64,000 nucleotides of DNA from Maea johnstoni (GCA_963942565.1 OZ012687.1:8161731-8225730), one strand, 5' to 3'. Numbered from the stretch's first letter, positions 1 to 11,595 are shown. The notes: a model not told the origin generated them from the letters alone. Program-made: numbers and translations.

Positions 1-421
1 AAGCAACAATTTTTCAAAGGTATTCTGTGTTTTCCCATCAACTTTAAATAGCTAGTCACGATTGAGACTTACATGGCAGAAAGAGAGAGGATAAAAGGTT
101 CCATATTCCATTGCAGCGCAGTGTAACCTTTATCTGTGCTGCCCTTGTGGTGCCACGGCGTGACCTGGGCGGCTCATCAGATTGATGCATGATCGTCATG
201 AAGTGGGAGTACGTGTTTGGCAAGCGCTTTCCACAACATCTGTAACACCACTTGCGACGACCTGTCCGGCAGCAGCCTCCCCGCCCGCCCCATCATTCAC
301 TGCTCCTCGCCATCAATCTCAACCCCCACCCACACAAACACACACCTCACACACACACAGGCAGCAGGGAACACAAGAGAACACCAGGAGCCCCTCAATA
401 CAGCAACATCAAAGCTCATAC

Positions 422-596
422 CAGAGTCATCATCATCATCATCCGACGACGCTTTCAAAAGAAAGCTCCCTTCTCCAACAAGAGTGCTGAGATACCCTTC
501 AATGTCATTTCCCATAGGGAAGACTTCTTCTATTCGGGAAAAGCCTGGCATTTTCATAGCAATATCCTCGGAGCTTATGGTAGTCATCCATATTAG
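422..596 (-). CDS. Possible internal exon, unknown protein
   Basis: On the minus strand this segment follows a good acceptor (pyrimidine-rich run ending TTCTAG) and ends at a donor reading G|GTATGAG. One frame is open throughout, 58 codons plus one base, beginning LIWMTTISSEDIAMKMPGFS and ending in an Asp run just before the donor. I do not recognise the peptide, and it does not match the known PMCA N-terminal region. The Asp run is encoded by a short GAT repeat, which lowers confidence. A second frame opening MDDYHKLRGYCYENARLF stops after 28 codons. It could be an exon of a neighbouring gene or a chance frame between two splice-like sites. Confidence 0.25.
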
Positions 597-648
597 CTAG
601 AATTAAAAAATTGTAATGATATTACAGTAGCTACTTGGTAAGCCTTCA

Positions 649-755
649 TACTCTCAGAGGAGTACCCATGTGACAGGGTTTCAGTCATTTTTCAGTTTTT
701 TTGCATCTTTTTGTATTGGTCAAATTACTTACCAGCAGCATAACTGCATAAGGGT
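649..755 (+). mobile_element. piggyBac-like MITE family A, 3' half
   Basis: This matches the 3' half of family A, including the stretch on 'gtacccatgtg' and the terminal 'cagcagcataa...aagggtt'. The 5' half is missing and the right end carries a short extra duplication of 'gcataa'. Degraded copy. Confidence 0.6.
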
Positions 756-1204
756 TGATTATAAAAGGAATGAAGTAAATTGCTTGGCCCTGGGCTAGGC
801 TAATTTTGGTAATGGCCCAGCTGTCATCCGTGGCTGTCGTTTACTGAACATACTCATACTTGTACTCTGGGCTGGAGAAGGGAGGGGCTGAGCCTAAGAG
901 ATCTTTTCACTCTTATTGCCTCTAATCTGTTTAGGGCATTCCTAATTAGATGTTTCTCACTGGAATGTGCAAGGAAACAACTAGGCCTATGTTATCCACA
1001 ATGCCACTCTCTAACCACTCAATAAGCATGGCATGCACCAGCTAACTGCCTGCCTCATCAATTAATCTGCTTGTCTTTGACATGCACGTTGGTCAATAGA
1101 AACTCAGTTAGGTATATTATATATCTACTATTGCTTTCTTTGTTTTGTTGCATAAACATTTATTTACCTTAACATTTATTTACCTATCTTTTGTTATATT
1201 GTCT
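756..1204. other. No recognised feature
   Basis: Mixed AT-rich sequence with short open frames only; no gene or clear repeat boundary is visible. Confidence 0.5.
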
Positions 1205-1440
1205 TTTATTGTAATAATGATAATAATAATAACAATAATAATAATAATAATAACAATGATTATCATTACTGCTACCATCTTTATTATCAGTGTTATTACT
1301 TCTATCAGCATGAATTCAATCATCATTAATGTTACTGCTATCATCATCACCATCATTTTCAATATCAATATCATTATTGTTATACACATTACTTTCATCA
1401 TAATTAACACCACAAAAATTACTGTAGCTATCACTAATGT
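1205..1440. repeat. Degenerate ATT/ATC trinucleotide array
   Basis: Imperfect runs of AAT/ATC/ATT with many substitutions. The Ile/Met-rich open frames on both strands are translations of this repeat. Such arrays elsewhere in the window are tails of LINEs or SINEs, but no retroelement body is recognisable here. Confidence 0.8.
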
Positions 1441-1495
1441 TATCCTATTATTTAATAAATATTCTTGTTCAACTAATTAAACTAATAAATCTTAT

Positions 1496-1682
1496 CCCTT
1501 CCAATTCTGAGGCTACTTTCATCCTAAGCACAAAACCACCTAACCCTTGTCATGTTGGAATTGTTTGGGTAGCTCTCCCTGAGTACTCTCAGATAAGTAC
1601 CCATGTGCCAGGGTTTCAGTCATTTTTTAAGGTTTTTTGCATCATTTTGTATTGGCCAAATTAGCCGACAGCAGAATAAGGG
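1496..1682 (+). mobile_element. piggyBac-like MITE family A
   Basis: Begins CCCTTCCAATTCTGAGGC and ends AGCAGAATAAGGG, followed by TTA. Internal landmarks shared with other copies are the 'ctcagataagtacccatgtg' stretch and 'ttttgtattggccaaatta'. About 187 bp, slightly deleted against the 205-212 bp of fuller copies. No coding capacity. Confidence 0.75.
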
Positions 1683-3450
1683 TTATTATACTAATTTTGA
1701 GAGAGTATTTGCAGTCAGGATTAATTCTCTCCTGGTTCCCACAAGCTTCATGCCATAACCAGGGAAAACCATTACAGCAGCAGTGGGGTGCCTGCCTGCC
1801 TCTCCTTCCACCCCCATTGAATCCTTACTCCTGCCCTTATCACAATATTCTCATCCAAAATGTACATGGGTGCCATCATAATTTCCTCCCCAGCATCGCT
1901 TCACAGGCCTGGCAATCTACTGCCCTGGATTTTTTATTCGGGGAGATTTCATCTCGAAGCTCTCTCGCAGACTCTCGGCTAAACCAATCAGAGACCTCCA
2001 ACCTATGGCCATATCTCGGCAGCCAAGCAATCTAGCCCTGGCATCGGCAATATCATTTCGCACATGGCATGTTCCTGCACACCCATAGACTAGTGATCAG
2101 CCAGGATAATTCCCATCATTATCTCCCGCCACTTATTACGCTGGCGAGGCAGGAATGCGCCGAGTGTATTCCCCTGAATCGATCGTTAACAAACCAAACA
2201 ATCATTCCACTCTTATAGCCACGATGTGCGTCCATGTCCAGAGTGGAGTGACGGATGCGGCTAAAGGATCTGATCATGATCACTGGCCAGCCTCAATGCC
2301 TTGAGAGTCTCTCCTCCAATCCTAACACAACATTTCTAATAAAATAGGCTAGGAAATGACTGGTCATAACATAGGTATGGTATCAAATAACACACACAAC
2401 TCTATATGTTATATAATACCATATATTATGATGAATAACATGAATGATTCAAGGTATTTGCGACTGTCCATATTTACCTTGTAACGATTGCTACAATAGA
2501 GGTGTGGTCAGTTGAGGTCTTGGAATATCCCCTAAGTTCATTATCATATAACCAAGTGGGGCTCTTATAGATCCAGTCTTCTCTGTGGATCAAACAAGAT
2601 ATCAGCTATCTGATCCCACAATCATACCTAGGATAGTCTTGACTGCAGGATAAATCCCTGGGGATACCGAATCATGCACCGTTACTCCCACATCCCACAC
2701 ATGGTGTGCCAGATACAAAGGATCCCCCATGGGATACATTCAAATTCCCTTTTTCCACCCACACACAGCACCTCAGGGCCCAAAGCAAAATCAATGGTGT
2801 GTGCTTCCAATGCCAGGTTCGGGCTTCTGAAATTGTTCCTTAACAGAACCCTTTAGAACCAGAATAAGGCTTCTGTGGACCAGCAGCAGATCTCTGAGTG
2901 GCTGGCACCAACAGCGCAAGTATTGATCCACAAAGCAACTGATCCCAACTCAACCATGTATCTTGTCCAACTCAACCATGTATCTTGTCCAATGGCCTGC
3001 CCATTCAACCATGTCTAACACTCCATCAACTGACACACAAAATAAATTGTCCAATGAAAGTTTTTCCTTCCTTAGTTTAACCGAGTCATGCATAGAGCTC
3101 ATTTTGATTATTTTTGTCATCTGAATCTATGACAATTTTTTTATCATGAATGTTCAAATCATTATCATGAATGTTAAAAATATTTGAAGAAAAGTGAAAG
3201 GTTGAGTTCAAGTTTACAATTCTCCTGTAAATATGCTTTCATCACAGAGATATCACCAAAAGTAGTTGCGCCATTCCTGGGTGCTACAAAATTGAACATG
3301 CTGAAAATAAATACTAATTTGCAATAGTAAACCATAAACTTGTAATCTTTTGCAATGGCTGAGTGGGTGAATTGAATGTCTCCAGGTCTCAGTCAGCTGT
3401 TGGGGTTGATACTGGCTACCCAAACAGCAACAGCTTCTTATCACTCTTAA
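1683..3450. other. No recognised feature
   Basis: Unique-looking AT-rich DNA. Short frames (for example 2674-2856) have no recognisable domain and no convincing splice context. At 2951-2998 a short phrase ('caactcaaccatgtatcttg') is tandemly repeated. Confidence 0.5.
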
Positions 3451-3651
3451 CCCATTTACACTCAGAGCAGCCAAAACAAGCGATTTTGGATATATCTTAT
3501 TAACAAAAACATTTTTTGGAAAACATTTGGAGGAGAAATGTTTATTGCTTGTGCAATTATTTTGCGAACTTTCGCTTAATTCTCAAGTTATTTTCCATAA
3601 GTATAAGAGTAGCAGACGATACTTTCTAAAGGAACTCGGAGTGTGAATGGG
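3451..3651 (+). mobile_element. piggyBac-like MITE family B
   Basis: Reference copy of family B, 201 bp. It is preceded by TTAA and begins CCCATTTACACTCAGAGC; it ends CTCGGAGTGTGAATGGG, so the ends form an inverted repeat of about 17 bp with two mismatches. TTAA target plus CCC/GGG ends is the piggyBac superfamily signature; classification is by this structure, not by a transposase. Confidence 0.75.
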
Positions 3652-4551
3652 TTGTTCATCTATAAAGCTGCTGAATATTACCTATTCAACTGATATCTTT
3701 CCTAACATATCATACTTTGGGTGGAGCTCTTTCAGGGAGACATGTTATCAAAATTCAACCCGTAACTGTACATCAGATATCATGCAAAATACTTCACACT
3801 TAAGTGATTTTTGAGCTATCACTGCAACCAGATAGCACTTTTCAGGAGAATTAATGGGTTAAAGCCATTATCACTCAGTTCCTGTCAAAACAGAGCATTT
3901 GCCTTGACAGATCACAGTAAACTGTGCTTCCCACTCAGCGGAAAACATGCGAAAACATGCGTACAGGATAAACTGATGGGCGGCTGCCTTCATCTAAATT
4001 ATCCACAAATAAACTATGCCAAAAAATAAACTGAACGAGCAATGAATCTGGCAGATAAAACTAACACTGAAATGCAATCCAGTTCATGAATGTTGTCATT
4101 TTTGCTTGATCAGATTGCAACTGATTATATCAAATTGCAAATCTATGCACAATATTCTGGCTGAATAGGTTTCAATCAGGGTATTCCCCCTTTGTGCAGA
4201 TAGAGAAAAGTCAAAGGAGCCGAGTCAGGGTTTCAGCACTCTGTATCTTTCTAGAGAGGAAATTACAGTGAGGTAATCAGTGACGGATATCAACCAGCAG
4301 CTAGTTGCATAAGATGGTGGACGGATATAGAGAATGACAAAAGGTCATGAGGTGTGCTATTACACACAGGCATGGTGTGGTCCTCCCTTGTGAGGCAATA
4401 GGATGATGTCAATAACCTGAGAGCAGTCTGTGCCCTAGCCTATATTCATAGGCTGTCATATGTATTCTTTTCATGTTTTTTCTGTTACCTAGCACCAAAT
4501 TGTCTAGGTGGCCATAGTGGCCAATTTAGTTGACACTTATCTCACCAAGGG

Positions 4552-4640
4552 AATAGACCTTATTCACGCGTCATCCACATTGGATCCAAAACGAGGCTCT
4601 GTAGGCACGAATTTCAAAATGGCGGATCACCTCATGAGCT
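4552..4640 (+). repeat. Dispersed repeat end, AGACCTTATTCACGC type
   Basis: The motif 'atagaccttattcacgc' followed about 35 bp later by 'cgaggctctgtaggca' recurs in inverted orientation at 12650-12736. Two copies sharing a sharp edge suggest one end of a DNA element. The opposite terminus was not found, so the family is unassigned. Confidence 0.5.
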
Positions 4641-4689
4641 CCCAGAACCAGAGCCGATGCTATTATAGCGATAGAGGCTGTACCAGACT

Positions 4690-4750
4690 GTTGAATGGGC
4701 CATCTAAACGACTCAGCCTGCGGCTTCGGCGGTTAGATGGCACATTCAAC
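4690..4750 (+). repeat. Compact 61-nt inverted repeat (hairpin)
   Basis: Left arm GTTGAATGGGCCATCTAA pairs with right arm TTAGATGGCACATTCAAC over 18 positions with one mismatch, around a 25-nt GC-rich loop. It lies in or just after the repeat beginning at 4552. No similar second copy was noticed. It could be a foldback inside an unknown element or a pre-miRNA-like stem, though the stem is short for the latter. Confidence 0.7.
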
Positions 4751-4799
4751 CCCCTCAGCTATGTAGTTTCAAACACAGACGTATGGTATAGGCTCTAGT

Positions 4800-4870
4800 C
4801 TAGGCCACAGGGGCTTGTATCGTTGATCACAGTAGTCACAGCCGTACTAGTAATAGCCCCTGTGGTCTAG
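4800..4870 (+). repeat. Second short inverted repeat (71 nt)
   Basis: CTAGGCCACAGGGGCT (4800-4815) is complementary to AGCCCCTGTGGTCTAG (4855-4870) at 15 of 16 positions, with a 39-nt loop. The pairing extends outward imperfectly (TAGTC against GACTA). Function unknown. Confidence 0.65.
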
Positions 4871-5037
4871 GCTAGGACTATGTACACTGGTAGTAGTGTA
4901 TAATGATAGTGTGATACAGGTGAACACTTACACTTGAGACATGATATTTATTTCCTACCTCCTAGCTTATGTGCCTTTTATGTATTTTATCACCATTTAT
5001 ATTAACTATGTATTCGTTCTCATGGTAGACTTGTAGA

Positions 5038-5343
5038 CAGGAACTTGCCCAGCTAGGAGTCATTAAGGCTCCTAAACACCAGATTTTGGGCAAAATGATT
5101 CCCAGTTGTATTTTGATCTTTGTCAGATTTTCTATATTTATTGAGTCCTAGGAAATATTTCAAAAGTTTCACTCATAAATGACAATAGGCACATGGAAGG
5201 ATGTAAAGAAGCAAACCATGCCTTGCTATGCCAATATATAAGGATTGGGTATGATTATTTCAATTGGGTGAATGACTTTTGACCCCCCAAATTTCCTAAA
5301 TCCTTAGTTTTGACTTTGTTTCCAACTCCTCGGTTAGACCCTG
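5038..5343 (+). mobile_element. hAT-like MITE family C, copy 1
   Basis: Begins CAGGAACTTGCCCAG and ends TTAGACCCTG, matching the reference copy at 6070-6417. Internally it carries the shared 'agattttgggcaaaatga' and 'tgacccccc' stretches. Left member of a tandem duplication. No target duplication is preserved. Confidence 0.7.
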
Positions 5344-5482
5344 TGGGTACCCTTAGGTGGCCGGTCACATAAAAAAACTATAAAGAACTATGCCACCTTC
5401 GGCATAGAGATGTGGAACCTGGCAGAATTTGTCAGTTATGGCAAGTTATTCATAGTTTCATGTTAGGGATATGTCCTCAGGT

Positions 5483-5799
5483 CATGGTCTTAGCCAGGAT
5501 TTAGAAACTGGGTGCCCAAAATTGCCAATTGTAATATTTTTGGGCATCCTAATTTTCAAGGGAGGCCACAAACTCGGATTGGGACCTCAAATATGAATTT
5601 ACTTACTAAAATATGGCATAATATCCTCATACAATGTCAAAGTAATTGTGGAGAAGAGAAAAAGAATCAATTATATGCTTATAATTGACATCTTGAAAAA
5701 TCAAACACAGAAAATATTTATGAAATGGTCCTGAGGGGGAATTTTTTGAGGGTTTAGGTGTCCAAATGACGACCAGACACCCTGCTGGCTAAGACTGTG
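5483..5799 (+). mobile_element. hAT-like MITE family D, copy 1
   Basis: Begins CATGGTCTTAGCCAGGAT and ends CTGCTGGCTAAGACTGTG, so the termini are inverted repeats around the GTCTTAGCCAG core. It aligns with copies at 6553 and 26320. Non-coding. Confidence 0.7.
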
Positions 5800-5877
5800 G
5801 TCCTGGTACTCCATAAAATACCAAATACTGATATTGAATGTTAAAAAGTATTGTATCAAAAAACAACAACTTTAAAG

Positions 5878-6020
5878 CAGCGTGCAACATATAACCACTT
5901 GCCCCGTTGCAAGTGAATTATGCAAGAAGCGGCAATCGATCATGCTGAACAAGACCCACTTGCCCTGCTCGGCAAGTAATGTTTTGGGCAGAGTCCTCTT
6001 AATGTAACTCACCTTTGTTT
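5878..6020 (+). mobile_element. Family E element, left part
   Basis: Starts CAGCGTGCAACATA and contains the 'cttgccctgctcggcaagta' segment of the fuller copy at 6934-7188. The right terminus is absent here. Confidence 0.55.
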
Positions 6021-6069
6021 GTCGTTTTAAAGAAATCACAGCAGGTGTCCCACAATGTAGACCGGTAGG

Positions 6070-6417
6070 CAGGGACTTACCCAGCCAGGAGTCATTAAGA
6101 CTCCTAAACACCAGATTTTGGGCAAAAAGACTCAAAAGACGCAAAAATATCTTGGATGAAGAAAAGTGTTAGGTCATCTAAGGTTATATTTTGTTAAGTT
6201 TTCTGTATTTGTTGTGTCCAAGGAAATATTCTATAAGTTTCACTCATATATGACAATAGGCACATAAAAGGATGTAAAGAAACAAACTTTGTCATCCTAT
6301 GCCAATACTTAGGGTTGGGTGTGATTATTTTTGTTAATTGAGTAACTGACTTCTGACCCCCAAAATTTCTTAAATCCTCAGTTTTGACTCTCTTTCCAAA
6401 TCCTGGGTAAGACCCTG
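6070..6417 (+). mobile_element. hAT-like MITE family C, copy 2 with 8-bp target duplication
   Basis: The 348-bp element begins CAGGGACTTACCCAG and ends CTGGGTAAGACCCTG, which are inverted repeats. It is flanked by ccggtagg (6062-6069) and ctggtagg (6418-6425), an 8-bp duplication with one mismatch. CAGGG ends with 8-bp duplications are typical of hAT elements. There is no transposase, so it must have been mobilised in trans. Confidence 0.8.
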
Positions 6418-6552
6418 CTGGTAGGTGACCGGACATGTTAAAAACCCTATAGAGAACTAGTCCACCTTCGGCAGAGAGATATGGAACCTGTCTGAATTTG
6501 TCAGTTTTACGGCAAGTTATTTGTTAGTTTCACGTTAGAGATATGTTCTGGT

Positions 6553-6857
6553 CAGGGTCTTAGCCAGGATTTAGAAACTGGGTAGGCAATTGTAAAATGT
6601 TCTGGCATCCTAATTTTAAAGGAAGGCCACAATATAGTCAGATAGGGACCTCAAGTATGAATTTACTTTCTAAAATATGGCATAATATCCTCATACAATA
6701 TTTAAGTAATTGTAGGGAAGATAAAAAGAATCAATTATATGCTTAGAATTGACATCTTGAAAAATTAATCACAGAAAATTTTAGGTGTCCTGAGGGGGAA
6801 CTTTTGAGGGTTTGGGTGTCCAAATGATGACCAGATGCCCTGCTGGCTTAGACTATG
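6553..6857 (+). mobile_element. hAT-like MITE family D, copy 2
   Basis: The 305-bp copy begins CAGGGTCTTAGCCAGGAT and ends TGGCTTAGACTATG. It is flanked by gttctggt (6545-6552) and gtcctggt (6858-6865), an 8-bp target duplication with one mismatch, as expected for hAT. Confidence 0.75.
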
Positions 6858-6933
6858 GTCCTGGTACACCATAAAATATCAAATACTGATATTGAATGTG
6901 AAAAAATATTGTGTCTAAAAATAAACTTTAAAG

Positions 6934-7188
6934 CAGCGTGCAACATAACCACTTGTCTAGTTGCAAGTTGCAAGTGAATTCAGCAAAAAAGCGGCAATTG
7001 GGCAAGCTGAACAAGACCCTAACTTGCCCTGCTCGGCAAGTAATGTTTTTGGCAGAGTTCTCTCGATGTAACTCACCTTTGTTTAATAGAGTGGCGGGGC
7101 AAGTAGAAGTACTGGCGGAGCAAGTAAACATTAGGCGCAGCTTGCCCCCGCTTGGCAAATAATGTTTTGGAACCTATGTTGCACCCTG
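6934..7188 (+). mobile_element. hAT-like element family E
   Basis: Begins CAGCGTGCAACATA and ends TATGTTGCACCCTG; the two ends are inverted repeats matching at 13 of 14 positions. The interior is rich in 'acttgcccng' and 'cggcaagtaatgtttt' motifs. No clear 8-bp duplication was found. The same ACTTGCCCTG word dominates the minisatellite at 13290-13720. Confidence 0.6.
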
Positions 7189-7807
7189 TAAAGTATCATA
7201 TCTTATCATTATTAAAGATTGAAAATATTTCTGAAATTGACCTAAGGTGATAATTTAGTACACCTAGATTATAATCACTAGGTGGTGTCCTTGGCTGGCT
7301 CCTAAGGGTGGATATCAAATCAAAAGATTACACATGAGTAGTGATCACTCGCCACATATCCTAGCAACTTTATATTGTGCTACGGTCAAGAGAACAAAAG
7401 GCGGGGCCCTTTGGTCTTTCTTGTTAAATTGCTCCCTAACAACATAGCTGTCTGCTATGCCCATGCAGATTCCTTTGTGCTAGACCCTTTTGAACAAAAT
7501 TGCCATCACATTATTTGGCTGAAAGTGAATAACGACACAGTCTTGAAGACAGTATTTTTGAATATGACAGATATAAACCTCATCTAGGTGCAAGGTCATG
7601 TCACAGGTACCTTGAATTCTGACAAGATCTGAAAATCAGCATAAACTATGTAAACCTTGTGCTGTTAGTAAATTTGAGGCTTTAAATATGGGAACATTCA
7701 AAAATGTTTTTTATAATAGTCATCGTGCAGCTCCCATGTTGAGGTAGGACCTGTCACCTTATTATTATATACATGAATGATCATATGGTAGACTCATTTT
7801 AAAGTAA
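7189..7807. other. No recognised feature
   Basis: The 70-codon frame at 7375-7587 has no recognisable domain. Nothing else stands out. Confidence 0.5.
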
Positions 7808-8189
7808 GGCCACTCCAATTTAATTACTTGTCTTACGAGCTATTTCTGGAAAAAAAATCCTTTCAGACTCCAAAAAAAAAGAAAAAAAGTCACCTTTGGT
7901 GTCTTAGAGACTCCAAAAATAAAAACAAAAAAAAGTGCAAGTTTTAAGAATATTCTTAGGGTAATATAATCAACTACAGGAAGCTATCTTTGCTGTAGTA
8001 GAGCCAAAGACTTGAGGAGGTATATACCTCCCACCCTTCAGGTTACAGGGATTAATTGATTGATTGATTTTATTTAGTTGAGAATAGGCTGGTAGAAATA
8101 TATCGCTACCAGTCCTAGTCGTCAGACTCTAAAATGGCTCATTTCCTACCTCCTGAGCTTGTAAAACAAGTAAATAAATTGGAATGGCC
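7808..8189 (+). mobile_element. PIF/Harbinger-like MITE
   Basis: 382 bp with long imperfect inverted ends: left GGCCACTCCAATTTAATTAC, right GTAAATAAATTGGAATGGCC, extending inward for about 34 bp. It is flanked by TAA on both sides (7805-7807 and 8190-8192). A 3-bp TAA duplication with GGCC ends fits PIF/Harbinger. Non-coding. Confidence 0.8.
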
Positions 8190-8664
8190 TAAAGGGTGAG
8201 TCTTGACATTTTGCCAAAAAAAACCCACATCCAGTAGATATGTTCTTTAAGGGTGCCACAATACCTCAAAATAGCCACTTATTGGTAAGTTTACCATTAT
8301 TCGGCAAAAAATGAGATGTAACCTTTACAATAGCATAAACTCAGTTTTCAGATATTCAAGTTTTAAAAATTACCTGTGTAATGAGTAGGGTTCCATCTTA
8401 ATTGCTTCTTGGATGTTTCCATAATGGCAGATTGCTTTTTATAGGCAAGATTTCTGAAACTGACTGTGAGTGCTAGATTTCATAAAATTAGGTATCTAGG
8501 AGGCAGACAGTATCATTAGAAATATTTTTAAGGTATGCTATCATAATGAAATAGTGATATTGTAACATCATACAAAGTGTAAAGGTGCCAATCCCTGTTT
8601 ACGATGCCTCATCAGGCCAAGGGCAGGACCAAGTAAGATTCCGATATAACATTTTAGCTCCAAT
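8190..8664. other. No recognised feature
   Basis: AT-rich sequence without gene or repeat boundaries that I can support. Confidence 0.5.
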
Positions 8665-8970
8665 CAGAGACTTGCCCAGCCAGGAGTCAGGGAGTCATCT
8701 TGACTCCCTAACACCATATGTTTGTCATAATGACACCCTGTTACATTTTGTAAGATTTTTTGTATATGTTGAGTCCAAGGAAATGTTTAAAAGGGTTCAC
8801 ACATACAAAACAATAGATACATTGAATGATGTAAAGAAGCAAACTTTGTATTGCTATGTCAATATATATGGTTGGTATGACTATTTAAGATGTAAATTGG
8901 GTAACTGACTTTCGACCCCCAAATTTTCAAAAATCGTCATTTTTGACCCCCTGTTTCCAAATCCCTAGCT
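8665..8970 (+). mobile_element. hAT-like MITE family C, copy 3
   Basis: Begins CAGAGACTTGCCCAGCCAGG and carries the family interior, including 'tgagtccaaggaaatgtt' and the 'cgacccccaaattttc' stretch. The right terminus is eroded. The 107-codon frame starting at 8585 runs through this repeat and is not a gene. Confidence 0.65.
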
Positions 8971-9888
8971 CCAATGTATTCAAAATTTACATGAATTAAC
9001 TAAGCTCTGAGATCTGACATTGTGTTGAAGATCTTACATTATTCTCCATCTCTCCTTTGAAGTGCACTGGTCGACCAATCCAGATTTCTTTGAAATTAGT
9101 GCTTTGAGCTGGGATAAGTTTCTAAGTTTTCAAAGGTATGGCCTCATAATATCATATTCTAATAAATGTTTGTACCTTTATTTAGCCTTGATTATTGACT
9201 TTGAAGAACAAAACATATATGAGACCAAATCTTAATGGAATTGATATATAATGCCTCTGAATGATTAAATGTCTACCAGTATATTGTTATTACACAGAAA
9301 GAGAACAGAGAAGACCCATTTGTGATGCATATACCATATGGTGCTCACTACCAACATTGATTATTTATAGCAAACATAAAATCATCATGGTGTAATGAAG
9401 GAAATCCCATATCTACAAGACACTCAAAACACTTATGATAGCCAGTTAGCTGAATTGCCACACAAGAAATCCACTGTGATTCTAAGAAAATAATAAATCC
9501 ACAGTATATGTACAGAGCAAGGTATGGGATATATCTACCTGATGGTAAAGGAACCTTTTTTTCCTGCCAATTTCCTCTTACCTCAAATAGATGATTACTG
9601 CCATTAGTTAGACTATATCATATGAAAATGACTATATCCTTATCATAGTACACCACCTATGTTTCATACATATATCCATATGTAAAACTACTTTAAGTGA
9701 CATCTTGTTAAAAAATAATAAAGCTTTGTGAGAAATACCCATGACATCACCATACTCCATCTTCATGACACAGGTGAAGAGTAGAGACAAAGATGTGATC
9801 AGCAGTGAGTGAAATTTACACCTGTATGGAATGAAATGCACAGCTAAGGATATCAGCAAAAATTACCCAAGTGCACTACAAGGACTTT

Positions 9889-10172
9889 CCCAGCCAAGAG
9901 TCAGAGTCATTTTGACTTCCTAACATCAGATTTTTGGCAAAATGAAACCCAGTAGTATTTTGTAAGATGTTTTGTATTTGTTGAGTCCAAGGAAATATTT
10001 AAAAAGTTTCACTCATACAGGACAATAAGCACAATATATGATGTAGAGAAACAAACCTTGTCTTGCTATGTCAATATATAGATTTGGTATGCTTTTTCTT
10101 GTAAATTGGATAACAGACATTTGACACCCAGAATTTCATATATGCTCAGTTTTGACCCCGTTAGAAACCTGG
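9889..10172 (+). mobile_element. hAT-like MITE family C, copy 4
   Basis: Begins CAAGGACTTTCCCAGCCAAG and ends CTGGGTAAGACCTG, with the same interior as the other C copies and several small deletions. Confidence 0.65.
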
Positions 10173-11595
10173 GTAAGACCTGTCTCTACTAAGCATGGCA
10201 GAAAAAAACATGATAATCAAAATTCAAATGCTCACATGTGTAGCAGTGGGTATTCTCTATGCTGAGTTCACATTCTCCTTACACTCCCTGGTGTGGATTA
10301 ATATCAGATTCTCTCAAAAGAGATAATATCATTTTATTGTATCAAATTGAGCACTAAGTGTTATTTGTAGAGCAGTTATTGTTTAGACAATGGAACAAAA
10401 TGCATTCACATAAATGCAAAGCAAACATTAAAAGCCATGCTATTTCTTGGCTGATGAACTTAAAATAACTAATAAATGGAAAACCTATGTCGCTGGTCCA
10501 ACCATGAGTATCAAACATAATGAACTTGCAGTACATTCTAGCATATCGATTGAGCAACCATTATATCTTTTCTAGAAAGTCATACGCCATGTCATGATTA
10601 TGAAATATAATTATCTAAGACCACAACATATCCAGAAACTTTCAAGTCTGAAATTATTGTGCAAATACTGTAATATTCAACAGTGATGAAACCCCTGTCT
10701 CTTGCCTGATACATAACTCAGAAAAGTTATCATTTTAAATGGGAGTAGTCACCCTATCAGTCGTCAGCTCTAACAACTATTGAGGGTGAAATCATAATAC
10801 TAGTAGTTGCTCCAACATGACTGATGTACTATACATGGTTCTGCCAGTTAAAACTAAAATTTCCATAGGACATTTCATCAAGCATTCTGATGTTATCCAC
10901 AAAAGATCCAAGACTTTTTGTTTATTGATACAAGACTTTCTAAGAAGTCAGATTATTGCCATGTAAAAATTTAAGAATATAGGGTACCAATTTCAATGAA
11001 TTCAAGTTATAAAAGATTTTCATCAATAACTTCAAAGGAAATTGAAATTATGACTGAAGATTAAAAGCTATTAGACATTTTTCATTCACCGTTTGAAACT
11101 GACAAGTATTTTCAGGTGCACCAATCATGACTGACAAGTGGACAATATAACTATCATTATTCCTACTCTATTTAAACATTCATGCACAATTTTCCTCCTC
11201 TTGATGCAAAAAGTTTTACTCTGTATTTACTGTTAGTTTATACTATCTTAGATTCAGTAGATATTTTCTCCTTATTAGTAGAAGTTATGAATTATGATTC
11301 ACGGCATTGTATTCGTTTAAAATAGCAACACTTTTCAAAAACACATACATTACTTCCATTTTTATCTATAGCCAGGACCAAGACTCCCTGATTTATGAAA
11401 AATACTTGATTTTAGGTAAAAAAAAACACCCTGGATTATGGCATCTGTTTTTTTTTAATAAATTCTTAATCCAAGTTAAATTTCTAAAAGGTTTAACTTC
11501 AAAATAATAACAAAGACATTTCCTGAAGAATTAAGCATAAATTTACTTAATATGTTAATGTACATAATCAGTGTAATGATTTTTACTTTTTCAAT
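10173..11595. other. No recognised feature
   Basis: AT-rich sequence. Short frames at 10354-10557 and 11307-11507 show no domains. Confidence 0.5.

Larger units (their letters stand above)
5038..7084. repeat. Tandem duplication of a ~1-kb C-D-E block
   Basis: Block 5038-6020 is repeated at 6070-7084 in the same order and orientation: a family C element, a linker containing 'ccaccttcggca', a family D element, then a family E start and the segment ending 'gtaactcacctttgttt'. The units differ by many substitutions and indels, so the duplication is old. Each unit carries the same nested transposon arrangement, so the insertions preceded the duplication. Confidence 0.8.

Noticed and set aside
8585-8908. 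107-codon plus frame
   Set aside because: It runs through a family C transposon copy that is repeated elsewhere without conservation of the frame.
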